Assembly: GCF_001612905.1 (NCBI RefSeq)
Contig: NZ_BDBI01000012.1
Span: 1 to 64,000 of the forward strand
Length of the DNA: 64,000 bases
Origin: Nocardia ignorata NBRC 108230
GTDB taxonomy: Bacteria; Actinomycetota; Actinomycetes; Mycobacteriales; Mycobacteriaceae
Direction of reading: 5' to 3'
In this document: positions 29,168 to 37,383 of the stretch, piece by piece
Position numbering within the stretch: the stretch's first letter is position 1
Layout of the letters: every line of letters begins with the position of its first letter
Made by a program: the position numbers and the translations under genes
The notes under the pieces: model-generated
Databases searched by the model: none
What the model was told of the DNA's origin: nothing
Seen by the model: the letters and a program-made list of their open reading frames with translations, nothing else

Positions 29168-29781
29168 TGGCGGTGCCGGGGTGGGGTCCGTCTATGGTGT
29201 CTTGGTGGAGCCGGCGACCGTGGAGCCGAAATCCGCTGATGCGGCCGTCGGATCGATGGGAGTCCGCGCTGTGGGGCTTGGTCGTGGCGGTGGTGCTGGT
29301 GGCGATACCCTTGGCCGGTGCGGTCGGAACAGCGTCCTATTCTGCTGCGGGAGAACGGCTTCGGGACGAGAGAGCACGCTTGACATCGGTCACCGCGACG
29401 GTGCGGGAGACCCCGGCGCGCTCGGTGACGATCGGACCACGTGGCTACGCCGTCGAGCGGTACACCGCACGTGTCGAGTGGTCCGAGGCAGGCCGCGATG
29501 GCACCGCCGTTGTCGACACGGCTGCGTCCACTTCGGCCGGTGACAGCCTGGTGGTCTGGCTTTCCGGTGACGGGCAGCCGGTGTCGGCGCCGGCCGGATC
29601 CGGCACTGCGGTGTGGTCCGGGATCAGTGCCGGCGTGGTGACGCTGAGCGCGACAGTGGGCGGTGCGCTGGTGATCGCGTGGGGCGCGCGGCAGTTGCTG
29701 GATCAGCGCCGCCGCGCCGCGTGGGCGAGGGAGTGGGAGCGGTTCGACCACGCGACGGGCAAGGAGGCTCCCGAGCACTAG
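29167..29781 (+). CDS. Membrane protein, Rv1733c-like latency family
   Basis: A 204-residue protein with two membrane helices, at about 40-62 (ALWGLVVAVVLVAIPLAGAV) and about 158-182 (ISAGVVTLSATVGGALVIAW). An extracytoplasmic domain lies between them. The block SRNPLMRPSDRWES before helix 1 and the R-Q linkers match Rv1733c, a DosR-regulon membrane protein and latency antigen of M. tuberculosis. The ATG at 29167 overlaps the stop of a 19-residue leader. An ATG at 29194 is another possible start. The function of the family is unknown. Confidence 0.75.
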   Translation: MAVPGWGPSMVSWWSRRPWSRNPLMRPSDRWESALWGLVVAVVLVAIPLAGAVGTASYSAAGERLRDERARLTSVTATVRETPARSVTIGPRGYAVERYTARVEWSEAGRDGTAVVDTAASTSAGDSLVVWLSGDGQPVSAPAGSGTAVWSGISAGVVTLSATVGGALVIAWGARQLLDQRRRAAWAREWERFDHATGKEAPEH

Positions 29782-29968
29782 CGTGTAGAGGTCTGAGTGT
29801 GTTGTGAGGTAGTCGGCGTTCCCGCATCCCGCGAGATAAGGGATCTTCTCGACCTCGAGGTCGCCTGTACGACGATGACGCGGTGCCGATCTCTGAATGT
29901 CCATGGCGCCTAGTGCCTAGTTGTTGCGGGTCATGACGTTGTGTTCGGGCGTCGGCGGACTTGGCTTG

Positions 29969-30007
29969 ATGACGCACCGAACGCGCAACTATGCGCCCAT
30001 CGTGTAA
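29969..30007 (+). CDS. Possible Thr-containing leader peptide
   Basis: MTHRTRNYAPIV followed by TAA, with ACG (Thr) at codons 2 and 5. It lies upstream of a terminator and a threonyl-tRNA synthetase-like gene. The ribosome site is weak. Confidence 0.3.
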   Translation: MTHRTRNYAPIV

Positions 30008-30100
30008 ACTGCCGAACTGTGCAGGGACCCAACATTTCCACGACGACGCCGGATACTTCCGGCGCCTTTGTGATGGGCTGATCTCGCCACAGACATCTCG

Positions 30101-30124
30101 AGCCCCGGAACAGTTTCCGGGGCT
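30101..30124 (+). terminator. Intrinsic terminator in the ThrRS-like leader
   Basis: AGCCCCGGAA at 30101-30110 pairs with TTCCGGGGCT at 30115-30124 across the loop CAGT. It is followed by TCGTTCTTTCCCCTTC. It lies 47 bases before the start codon, so transcription of the gene requires read-through. Confidence 0.75.
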
Positions 30125-30171
30125 TCGTTCTTTCCCCTTCTGTTCCGGTACAAGCCAAGGAGCAGACACCT

Positions 30172-31407
30172 ATGGTCGTCGACCACCGAGATCTCAATTT
30201 CGACATGGACATATTCGCTACCGATCCGCTTGCCGGTTCCGGTCTTCCACTGTGGCTCCCCGCCGGGTCCGTTATTCGAGAGGAATTGCAGAAGCTCGCC
30301 AAAGAGCTCGCCGCGGGGGATGGCTGCCTCGGCGTGTTCTCGCCGGTACTCGGGAAGCGGGCGCTGTACGAGCGTTCCGGTCATCTGAGCAAGTTCAGCC
30401 GAGACATGTTTCCCGCCATGCAGATGGGCGACGACGAGCTGATGCTGCGGCCGGCGAACTGCCCCCATCACGCGTTGATCTACGCATCGACTCAACGCTC
30501 CTATCGTGAACTGCCGCTTCGCTTCAACGAACTCGCCGCCATGTTCCGAGCCGAACGTTCCGGTGTTGTCTCCGGGTTGAGTCGCGTCCGGCAGATCAAC
30601 CTCGACGACACTCACGTCTTCTGCAGACCGGACCAGGTCCTGCACGAAGCCGAACTCGGGCTGCGGGCAGCACTGCGTGCTCAAGAGATCTTGGGGCTTC
30701 CCGTCGATTACGTCCGACTGTCAACGAGAGACAACTCCTCGACATGGCTCGGTACCGACGCCCAGTGGGAGCACGCCCAGGAGAACCTGCGCGCCGCAGG
30801 GCAGTCCGTCCTCGACGAGCACGGACTGAAATTGGTCGAAGCCCCGGGTGAGGCCGCGTTCTACGGCCCCAAATTCGATCTGCAAGTCAAGGACGGACGC
30901 GACCGCGAGGAAACCATTGCCACCGTGCAACTCGACTTCAATCAGCCCCAACGATTCGGTCTCACCTATGTCGGCGCAGATGGCCGCGAACACCGCCCCG
31001 TCATGATCCATCGGGGGACGGTTGGATCGATGGAGCGGGTCACAGCAGCATTGCTCGAACGCTATGCAGGACGCCTCCCGTTCTGGCTCTCTCCGATCCA
31101 CATCACAGTCCTGCCCGTCAGCCCCGACCAGGACGGAGCAGCGCGCACACTCGCCGACAAGGCCCGACAGAGGGGACTCCGCGGCCGAGTCGACCACAAC
31201 GGGTCATTGGCAGCGCGCGTTCGAAACGCTCGCAAGACGCGAGACCACCTCATCGCAGCCATCGGGCCGACCGAAATCGCGCAGAACAGCGTTCAGATCA
31301 CCGACATCGCCAGCGGCATCCGCACCCAGGTCGCTCAGGAACGCCTTCTCGAACTCATGGATGACGCGTACCGCAACCGCCGAACAGTCCTCGACTGGGT
31401 TCTCTGA
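30172..31407 (+). CDS. Truncated threonyl-tRNA synthetase (catalytic core and anticodon domain)
   Basis: A 411-residue class II synthetase equivalent to the C-terminal two-thirds of ThrRS. The Zn ligands are present in RPANCPHHALIY (Cys), DDTHVFC (His) and MIHRGTVGSMERV (His). Motif 2 is LRFNELAAMFRAERSG, and the anticodon-binding domain ends in QERLLELMDDAYR. The N-terminal TGS and editing domains (about 230 residues) are absent, so it could not clear Ser-tRNA(Thr) itself. It is probably a second, conditional ThrRS that helps under threonine limitation or protects against a ThrRS inhibitor. The upstream leader terminator suggests regulated expression. An IS481 remnant follows. Confidence 0.88.
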   Translation: MVVDHRDLNFDMDIFATDPLAGSGLPLWLPAGSVIREELQKLAKELAAGDGCLGVFSPVLGKRALYERSGHLSKFSRDMFPAMQMGDDELMLRPANCPHHALIYASTQRSYRELPLRFNELAAMFRAERSGVVSGLSRVRQINLDDTHVFCRPDQVLHEAELGLRAALRAQEILGLPVDYVRLSTRDNSSTWLGTDAQWEHAQENLRAAGQSVLDEHGLKLVEAPGEAAFYGPKFDLQVKDGRDREETIATVQLDFNQPQRFGLTYVGADGREHRPVMIHRGTVGSMERVTAALLERYAGRLPFWLSPIHITVLPVSPDQDGAARTLADKARQRGLRGRVDHNGSLAARVRNARKTRDHLIAAIGPTEIAQNSVQITDIASGIRTQVAQERLLELMDDAYRNRRTVLDWVL

Positions 31408-31482
31408 AGGGTCGCGTCCTCGCTCGGCGGAGTCGAGCGAGGACGCCGAGAACAGCCCCAAGCTCTGTTGTCTCCAGAAGGC

Positions 31483-32061
31483 CGACGCCGACTCGTCGAA
31501 TGCAGCCGCACTCGCCCAATCGCCCCCGAAACGGGCGTCTCCCGCGCCTGCGCCGGTCACCTCCGCCTGAACCGACGCAAGTTCATCGATCCCAGCGGCG
31601 CCGACAACCGCAAGTCCATCGCCACAATCGTCGCCCGACACCCCGGACACATGGTGCACGTCGACGTCAAGAAGGTCGGCCGGATCCCCGACGGCGGCGG
31701 CTGGCGTACGCACGGACGCGGTAGCGAACACGCCGAGACCATCGGCCGTGGTAAGAAGCGCGCCACCCGCACGAGAAAGGCATCACAACAGCCGGTCTAC
31801 CGCTCGGTCGTATTCGCCCGTCACCAGTTCATCCGGCCCTACACCCCGCGACACAACGGCAAGGTCGAGCGGAACAACCGGATCCTCGCCGAAGAGTTTC
31901 TCTACGCCCGCGACTGGACCAGCGAGACTCAACGATCAGAGGCCCTCGCCGTATGGAACGTCCACTGCAACTACCACCGACCCCACACTGCAGCCGGGAA
32001 CCGGCCGCCAGCGACCCGACTTCACTTCGGTGTCACCAACGTCATGGCCTCATACAGCTAG
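31483..32061 (+). mobile_element. IS481-family transposase remnant
   Basis: A frame without a proper start carries IS481/DDE pieces: RLVECSRTRPIAPETGVSRA, then HMVHVDVKKVGRIPDGGGWR, then IRPYTPRHNGKVERNNRILAEEF and NYHRPHTAAGNRPPATRL. The segment normally found between the first and last of these (LHHALDDHSRLAY...TDNG, with the second catalytic Asp) is deleted, so it cannot transpose. Inverted ends were not identified. Confidence 0.75.
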
Positions 32062-32220
32062 TTCTGGGCATCTCGAGCACATCCTCGAGCGCTCCGAACG
32101 TTATGAGTGTAATCCGGAATCGAACAGGCAACGGATCGGTCTCGTCCGGTTGGTCCGTGACGCGGGCAGGGTAGTTCTCAACTCAGAGGTAGCCCGGCAT
32201 CGCAGGCGGAGGTGCGAGAC

Positions 32221-32913
32221 ATGGACATGAGCGCGACGACGACGGCGAGTCGCTGGTGGTGGCGGCCGGGGTGGACCCCGGGCCGTTCCTTCTACGACTG
32301 GCAGGTGATGCCGACGCAGCCCGTCGCCGACAAGCTCGTGGAGATCTTCGCCCCTACTGTGGCGCGGGTGCCCGGTCTCGAACAAGTCGACGCGCCGCGT
32401 CTGCGGGTGGAAGTGCAGGGTGTGGGCTTCGTCGACGGGGTGAAGGGCGTCGATCTGGCCCGTTTGGTCGAGGGTTCGCGCGGCCTGCTCGCCGACCACG
32501 CGCCGTTCCCCATCACCTTGGGCCCGCCCGTGGTCGCCGCCGACGGGGTGCGATTACCCATCGCGTTGCCCGAGGAGTTGCTGCGTGTCCGTGAGGACCT
32601 CACCCGCGCGTTGACCGACGTCTGGATCCGGGAGCGCGTTCCCGAGTTCGGTGAGCCGTTGCTCCCGTACCTGGCGCTGGCCTACACCAAGACACCGGTT
32701 CCGGTCGGCGAGATCGAGAACGCGCTCTCCGCCGACGGGTTCGCCGACTTCACCCTCGACGACACGGTCTCGTCGTTGTCGCTGGTCGAGTTGGTGTGCG
32801 AGAACGGTCGGTACGACTGGTCGGAAGTGGTGTCCGCCGAGTTGTCGCGCGACCCGCATCCGCTGCTCGAACGCCTCGGTGCGGGGACCGCGCTGGCCGG
32901 TTCGCCGCGCTAG
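32221..32913 (+). CDS. 2'-5' RNA ligase/LigT-like protein with degenerate catalytic motifs
   Basis: A 230-residue protein with the overall pattern of the 2H phosphoesterase proteins of actinobacteria: FYDWQVMPTQPVADKLVE, then LRVEVQGVGFVDGV and a second half with APFPITLGPPVVAADGVRL. The two HxT/S motifs that define the active family read RVE and PIT here, so the catalytic His are missing. It may have lost activity or been repurposed. The ATG at 32221 has GGAGG 8 bases upstream at 32208-32212. It converges with the MMPL gene. Confidence 0.6.
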   Translation: MDMSATTTASRWWWRPGWTPGRSFYDWQVMPTQPVADKLVEIFAPTVARVPGLEQVDAPRLRVEVQGVGFVDGVKGVDLARLVEGSRGLLADHAPFPITLGPPVVAADGVRLPIALPEELLRVREDLTRALTDVWIRERVPEFGEPLLPYLALAYTKTPVPVGEIENALSADGFADFTLDDTVSSLSLVELVCENGRYDWSEVVSAELSRDPHPLLERLGAGTALAGSPR

Positions 32914-33056
32914 TCCTCGGTCGGCTCGGCCTCGGGTGCGGTCAGACGGACGACACCGGCATCGAGGTCGAGATCGAGGTGGGGTTCGCGGGCCTGGCCG
33001 TCGCTGTCACCGCTGCCCTCGTGCTGCAGCTTCTTGCCAGGAAACATTTCACCCAT
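32910..33056 (-). CDS. Possible DUF6191-like small protein
   Basis: A 48-residue frame, MGEMFPGKKLQHEGSGDSD, ending with LDLDLDAGVVRLTAPEAE. It resembles the C-terminal soluble part of DUF6191 proteins (FxPGKxH...VDLxxGxxxL). It overlaps the last 8 bases of the MMPL gene on the same strand and 4 bases of the convergent LigT-like gene. The usual N-terminal membrane helix is absent. Confidence 0.4.
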   Translation of the reverse strand: MGEMFPGKKLQHEGSGDSDGQAREPHLDLDLDAGVVRLTAPEAEPTED

Positions 33057-35130
33057 GATGCCCACGTCTCCACGATAGTCGCGGTAACCACCAGTTCGCC
33101 GGTCCCATGAGCTGGACCAGGGCGGGAACCAGCAGCATGCGTACCAGGGTGGCATCGAGGATCAGGGCGATGATCATGCCGATGCCCAGCAGGCGCATCG
33201 GCGTGAGCGGTGACAGCGCGAACGCGCCGGTGACCAGAACGAGCAACACGGCGGCGGCGGTGATGACCCGGGCCGTCCGCACGGTCCCGACGCGCACCGC
33301 CGTCGCCGTGTCCGCGCCCGCGCGGTGCGCCTCGGCCATTCGTGACAGCAGGAACACCTCGTAATCGGTGGACAACCCGAAGACCACCGCGATGATGAGC
33401 ACCGTCATGCCCGCCGGGAGCGGCCCGTGACTGATGCCGAGCAGGCTCGCACCGTGACCGCCGACGAAGATCCAGGTGAGCACCCCGAAGGTGGCGGCCA
33501 AGCTGAGAAACGCCATGGCCACGGCTTTGAGCGGCAGGATCACCGAGCGGAACGCCACGGTGAGCAGCACCATCGTGACCAGCACCATCACGGCGATCAT
33601 CAGCGGCAGCCGATCCAGCGTCGCGTCCACACTGTCCAGGGTGGCCGCGGTGTCACCGCCCACCGCGACCGTGGTGGCGCCCGGTGCTTGCAACCCGCGG
33701 ATGGCGCGGACGGCGGCGGTGGCCTCCTCACTGCGGTCGGCGTGGGTGAGGAAGACGTGCAGAACGACGAAGTCGTCGTCGCGTCCCACCTGGACGACAT
33801 CGTCGACACCCGCGACGTCGCCGATCGCGTCGAGCGCGCCCGACACGGTCGCCGATTGCGGTGGGCCGTCCGGACCGCGCAGCAGCACCGTCGCCCCGCT
33901 CGCCGCCGCGGGGAATTGTGCGGTCAGCTCCTCGACCGTGTGACGCATCGGGCTGTCGGCGGGCAAAGCGCGGTGGTCGATCTCGCCGAGCCGGATACCG
34001 GCCAGCGGTGTGGCGAGGACGAGCAGGACCGCGCCGACGGCGACCGTTACCGTTCCCGGCCTGCGCAGCACCGCGTCGACCACCCGACCCCAGAAGTGCT
34101 CGGTGCGTGTGGTCGGTTTCGCGCGCCCGATGCGGGCGCCGAAAAGCACGAGCAATGCCGGCAGCACCGTGAGCGACAGGCCCGCCGCCAATGCGACGGC
34201 CGCCACCGCGCCGATACCGAGTGAGCGGAGCACGGCCTGCGGGAAGACGAAGGTGCCCGCGAACGCGCAGATCAGCAGCGCCGCCGACACGGCGACCGTG
34301 CGCCCGGCACTTGCCATGGTCCGGTCGACCGCGGCGCCGATATCCGCGCCCGCACCGTATTCCTCCCGGAACCGGTTCACCAGGAAAAGCCCGTAGTCGA
34401 TGGCCATGCCGAGCCCCAGCAGGGACGCGATATTGACCGCGAAGGTGGTGACCTCGGTGACCTCGGTCAGCAACCGGATGGCGCCGAGCGCACCACCGAC
34501 GGCGAGCATGCCGACCACCACCGGCAACGCGCCCGCCGCGATGCCCCCGAACACCAGGACGAGAACCAGCAGTGTCAACGGCAGCGAAACCGACTCGGCC
34601 ACAACGAGATCACGCTGGGACCGGTCGATGATCTCGGCATTGAGGGCGCTGTAGCCCGACAGCCTGGTTTCGACACCGGGCACTCGCAGCGCCTCGGCGA
34701 CAGCGGGATACGCGGCGATGCGGGCGGTGTCGTCACCGGCGGTGTACACCACGGCCACGGCGTGCCTGCGGTCCTCGGAGACCAGGAAGTTTTTGCGCGG
34801 CACCACCGCCGACCAGTAACTCTCCACGGGCCGGGCAAGCAGCGCCGGGTCGATGCGGTCGACGGCGGTGCGCACCTGCGGGCCGATCTCGTCGATCGTG
34901 CGTCCCTCGGGTGCGGTGTAGAGCGCGACCACATCGGGGCTCTGCGGGCCGAGCTGTTCGGTGACGAAGCGGTCCACCAGGGCGGATTCGCTGCCGCCGT
35001 CGATGAACCCGCCCGCACTGAGGCGTTCGGTCACCGTCGCACCGTATGCGGCGCACATCCCGATGAACACCACGACCACGGCGAGGACGGTGCGCGGCCG
35101 GGCCGTGACGAACCGGGCGAGTGTGGTCAC
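33049..35130 (-). CDS. MMPL-family lipid transporter
   Basis: A 693-residue RND/MMPL exporter with two repeats. Each has a membrane helix, a large extracytoplasmic loop and a group of five helices. The first helix is RPRTVLAVVVVFIGMCAAYG. The loop ends near VVVGMLAVGGALGAIRLL, with IDYGLFLVNRFREEY. The second repeat ends with GLSTDYEVFLLSRMAEAHRAG. These Asp/Tyr motifs carry the proton relay of MmpL proteins. The GTG at 35130 overlaps the stop of the acyltransferase gene (GTGA). As the last gene of the beta-lactone unit it is the likely exporter of the finished lipid. Confidence 0.9.
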   Translation of the reverse strand: MTTLARFVTARPRTVLAVVVVFIGMCAAYGATVTERLSAGGFIDGGSESALVDRFVTEQLGPQSPDVVALYTAPEGRTIDEIGPQVRTAVDRIDPALLARPVESYWSAVVPRKNFLVSEDRRHAVAVVYTAGDDTARIAAYPAVAEALRVPGVETRLSGYSALNAEIIDRSQRDLVVAESVSLPLTLLVLVLVFGGIAAGALPVVVGMLAVGGALGAIRLLTEVTEVTTFAVNIASLLGLGMAIDYGLFLVNRFREEYGAGADIGAAVDRTMASAGRTVAVSAALLICAFAGTFVFPQAVLRSLGIGAVAAVALAAGLSLTVLPALLVLFGARIGRAKPTTRTEHFWGRVVDAVLRRPGTVTVAVGAVLLVLATPLAGIRLGEIDHRALPADSPMRHTVEELTAQFPAAASGATVLLRGPDGPPQSATVSGALDAIGDVAGVDDVVQVGRDDDFVVLHVFLTHADRSEEATAAVRAIRGLQAPGATTVAVGGDTAATLDSVDATLDRLPLMIAVMVLVTMVLLTVAFRSVILPLKAVAMAFLSLAATFGVLTWIFVGGHGASLLGISHGPLPAGMTVLIIAVVFGLSTDYEVFLLSRMAEAHRAGADTATAVRVGTVRTARVITAAAVLLVLVTGAFALSPLTPMRLLGIGMIIALILDATLVRMLLVPALVQLMGPANWWLPRLSWRRGHHG

Positions 35131-36323
35131 CGCGCCGAATCCACCACGGGTAGTTCGGCTTCCAGCATCGCGACGATCCGGTCGAGCAGGGCTTCGAGCC
35201 GTGCTTCGATCCCGGCACCGTTGCGGGCCGACACGGTGAGCTCGGTGTGGCCGTCGAATTCGGTGAGGCCGAACAGCAACGGCATGGCGGCGCTGTGCTG
35301 GGGGAGCACGAACAGGCCGGTGGGCCGGAAACCGGGGACCGCGAGCTCGTCGGAGGTGAATCGGCCCATGTGGGAGACGGTGGCCGAGGCCAGGTTGCGG
35401 CCCAGCCGCGCGCCGAGCCAGTTCGTCGTCCGCAGCACACCCCGATTGACCGGGTCCGGGACCAGGGTGATGCGAGTGTTGGCCAGCTGATTCAATTCCC
35501 GCCGCTGTGCGAGCCCGGCTTTGATTTCCTCTTTGACCTGCGTCCAGTCCTGGCCCGGTGCGATGTCGAGGAACAGTGGCAGCGCGAGATTGGCGGTCGA
35601 GCGCAGTGCCGGATCGTGACGGCGCAGGTCGACGGGCATCATGATCCGCGAAGTTCCCGGAGTCTCCGCCGCCAGCAGGGCGCAGACACGAGCCAGCGCA
35701 CCGGGTCCGGCGGCCTGCACGCGCCGGTGCCGCAGCAGATGCCGGGCGGTGCCGCGCCGCTGCCTGCCGCGCCCCACGGCGCTGCGGTAGCGCGGAATCA
35801 TCGGGGTCGGCTTGCCCGGGGCACCGACCCGGTCGACCAGTTGCTGATCGGCCACCGGGTCCGGTTGCGGAACAGGATCGGCGCCACGCAGCGCGCGCAG
35901 CACATTGGTCGCCCACAGCACCATGCCCATACCGTCCATCACGCCGTGGAACACGCGGAATACCAGGGTCGGTGTGGTCGCGGTGAGCAGCAGGACCTCG
36001 ACGGTGGTATCCGGTGTCGGCCCGATGTCGCTGGTCAGTACCGGATCGGATTCCAGTGCGGGATAACCGAATTCGTGGTCATCGACCACCCGGACGGCGG
36101 GGGCGATGCCGCTGTCCACCCAGATATCGCCCTGCCTGAGCAGGCGCGCGCCCGGTGTCACGTCCGCCGCCGCAGCAACTGCCTGGCGCAAGCGCTGCGG
36201 GTCGATCGTGCCCTCACCCGGCACGACGAGCTGCATGAGGAAGGGCGGGGCGAGGGTGCGCATGGGGAAGTACATGCGTTCGGTGGTCGTCACGGGTCGA
36301 CGGAAGACGTTGTCGTCGTTCAT
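35127..36323 (-). CDS. PapA-like condensation-domain acyltransferase (third of three)
   Basis: A 398-residue CoA-dependent acyltransferase-fold protein. The active-site HxxxDG is in VFRVFHGVMDGMGMVLWATN. The N-terminal half starts MNDDNVFRRPVTTTERMYFPM, and the C-terminal half has FRPTGLFVLPQHSAAMPLLFG in place of the DFGWG motif. Proteins of this class (PapA5-like) esterify hydroxyls with acyl groups from CoA or carrier protein. It lies 16 bases after the OleD-like gene and overlaps the MMPL gene, so it belongs to the same operon. It may acylate the beta-hydroxy acid or the sugar. Confidence 0.8.
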   Translation of the reverse strand: MNDDNVFRRPVTTTERMYFPMRTLAPPFLMQLVVPGEGTIDPQRLRQAVAAAADVTPGARLLRQGDIWVDSGIAPAVRVVDDHEFGYPALESDPVLTSDIGPTPDTTVEVLLLTATTPTLVFRVFHGVMDGMGMVLWATNVLRALRGADPVPQPDPVADQQLVDRVGAPGKPTPMIPRYRSAVGRGRQRRGTARHLLRHRRVQAAGPGALARVCALLAAETPGTSRIMMPVDLRRHDPALRSTANLALPLFLDIAPGQDWTQVKEEIKAGLAQRRELNQLANTRITLVPDPVNRGVLRTTNWLGARLGRNLASATVSHMGRFTSDELAVPGFRPTGLFVLPQHSAAMPLLFGLTEFDGHTELTVSARNGAGIEARLEALLDRIVAMLEAELPVVDSAR

Positions 36324-36339
36324 GATCGCCTCTCGGGTG

Positions 36340-37383
36340 TTACCGCAGGTGCCCGGCGAGCGACTCGATGCCGCCCTGGTCGTCGAGCCAGGCCGAGAAG
36401 GTGGACAGGCCGGTGGCACGGTCGACGACCGGGCGGTAGCCCAGGTCCGCACGGGCCGCGCCGGTGTTGTAGGTGGCGGTGCGGGTCATCAGGGCGACGG
36501 CGTAGCGCGACAGCGGCGGCGACCAGCGCCGCGCCACGGCCGGAATCCGCCACACCGCCTCGATGGCCGCGACAACGGCGGCGAGGACACGCGGATTCGG
36601 CCTGCGCGTCGGCCGCTGGAGGCCGAGCCCCTCGGCGACCTCACCGAGGAACCCCCACACATCGGTCTTCTCGGCATCGGCGATGAAATACGCGTTGCCA
36701 CCGATGTTCTTGGCACTCAGCGCGAGCAGGCAGGCGTGGACGATATTGTCCACATGGCACAGCGATGCCTCGATCGTCCGGCCGTACGACAAGTCGGGCA
36801 GGGCACCGTCGGCGGTGCGGGCGAGCAACCGCACGATCGGGCCCGACCGGTCACCGGCACCCCAGATCGCGCGCGGACGCAAGGCCACGGTGCTGAATTC
36901 GGCGGTGCTCGCGGCGAGCACAGCCTGTTCGGCCGTCGCCTTCGTCTCGGAATAATGGTTGAGGTAGCGGCGCGGATAGGGCAGCGACTCGTCGACATCG
37001 ATCTGGTCGCCGCCGTCACGGTCCATCAGGGCACTCGGACTGGAGATGAACACGAACCGGTGCGCACCGCCGCGGCGGGCGGCGTCGAGCAACAGTTCGG
37101 TGGCGCGCACGTTCTCCACCCAGAACTGGGCTCGGGTGCCGCGTTCGTCGACGCGGGCCGCACTGTGGATGACGGCGTCCACACCGTCGGCGGCGCGGCG
37201 CAGCGAGTCGGCGTCGGTCAGGTCGCCTTCGACGATCGTGACGGCGTCGCGGGCGGTGCCGAGGTCGTCGAGCACACTGGTGCGCCGCACCAGGATCGAC
37301 ACGTCGTGCGTACCGTCGGCCACCAGGGCCCGCACGATGGCGCCGCCGAGGAATCCGGACGCGCCGGTGACGAGGATCTTCAT
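36340..37383 (-). CDS. nltD: OleD/NltD-like NAD(P)-dependent beta-keto reductase
   Basis: A 347-residue extended-SDR enzyme of the 3-beta-HSD type. It has VTGASGFLGGAI at residues 5-16 for NAD(P) binding, VFISSPSALM with the catalytic Ser region, and the catalytic Tyr144/Lys148 in NHYSETKATAEQ. OleD reduces the 2-alkyl-3-ketoacid made by OleA to the beta-hydroxy acid that is the substrate of OleC. The ATG overlaps the stop of the OleC-type gene as ATGA. Taken alone it could be a sterol-type dehydrogenase, but the gene order with OleA- and OleC-type genes makes the OleD/LstD/NltD role most likely. Confidence 0.85.
   Translation of the reverse strand: MKILVTGASGFLGGAIVRALVADGTHDVSILVRRTSVLDDLGTARDAVTIVEGDLTDADSLRRAADGVDAVIHSAARVDERGTRAQFWVENVRATELLLDAARRGGAHRFVFISSPSALMDRDGGDQIDVDESLPYPRRYLNHYSETKATAEQAVLAASTAEFSTVALRPRAIWGAGDRSGPIVRLLARTADGALPDLSYGRTIEASLCHVDNIVHACLLALSAKNIGGNAYFIADAEKTDVWGFLGEVAEGLGLQRPTRRPNPRVLAAVVAAIEAVWRIPAVARRWSPPLSRYAVALMTRTATYNTGAARADLGYRPVVDRATGLSTFSAWLDDQGGIESLAGHLR

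Larger units (their letters stand above)
29782..30171 (+). promoter_or_regulatory. Leader region of the ThrRS-like gene
   Basis: A region of 390 bases without a longer gene. It contains a 12-codon frame (MTHRTRNYAPIV, 29969-30007) with two Thr codons, a small hairpin GCCGGA/TCCGGC near 30050, GGGCT at about 30075 that can pair with the left arm of the terminator, and the terminator at 30101-30124. The order leader peptide, alternative pairing, terminator, synthetase gene fits amino-acid attenuation. No T-box consensus (AGGGTGGNACCGCG) was found. Confidence 0.45.

Noticed and set aside
29782..30171. T-box riboswitch upstream of the ThrRS-like gene
   Set aside because: No AGGGTGGNACCGCG-type T-box sequence or stem I architecture could be recognised. 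Peptide-based attenuation fits better but is unproven.
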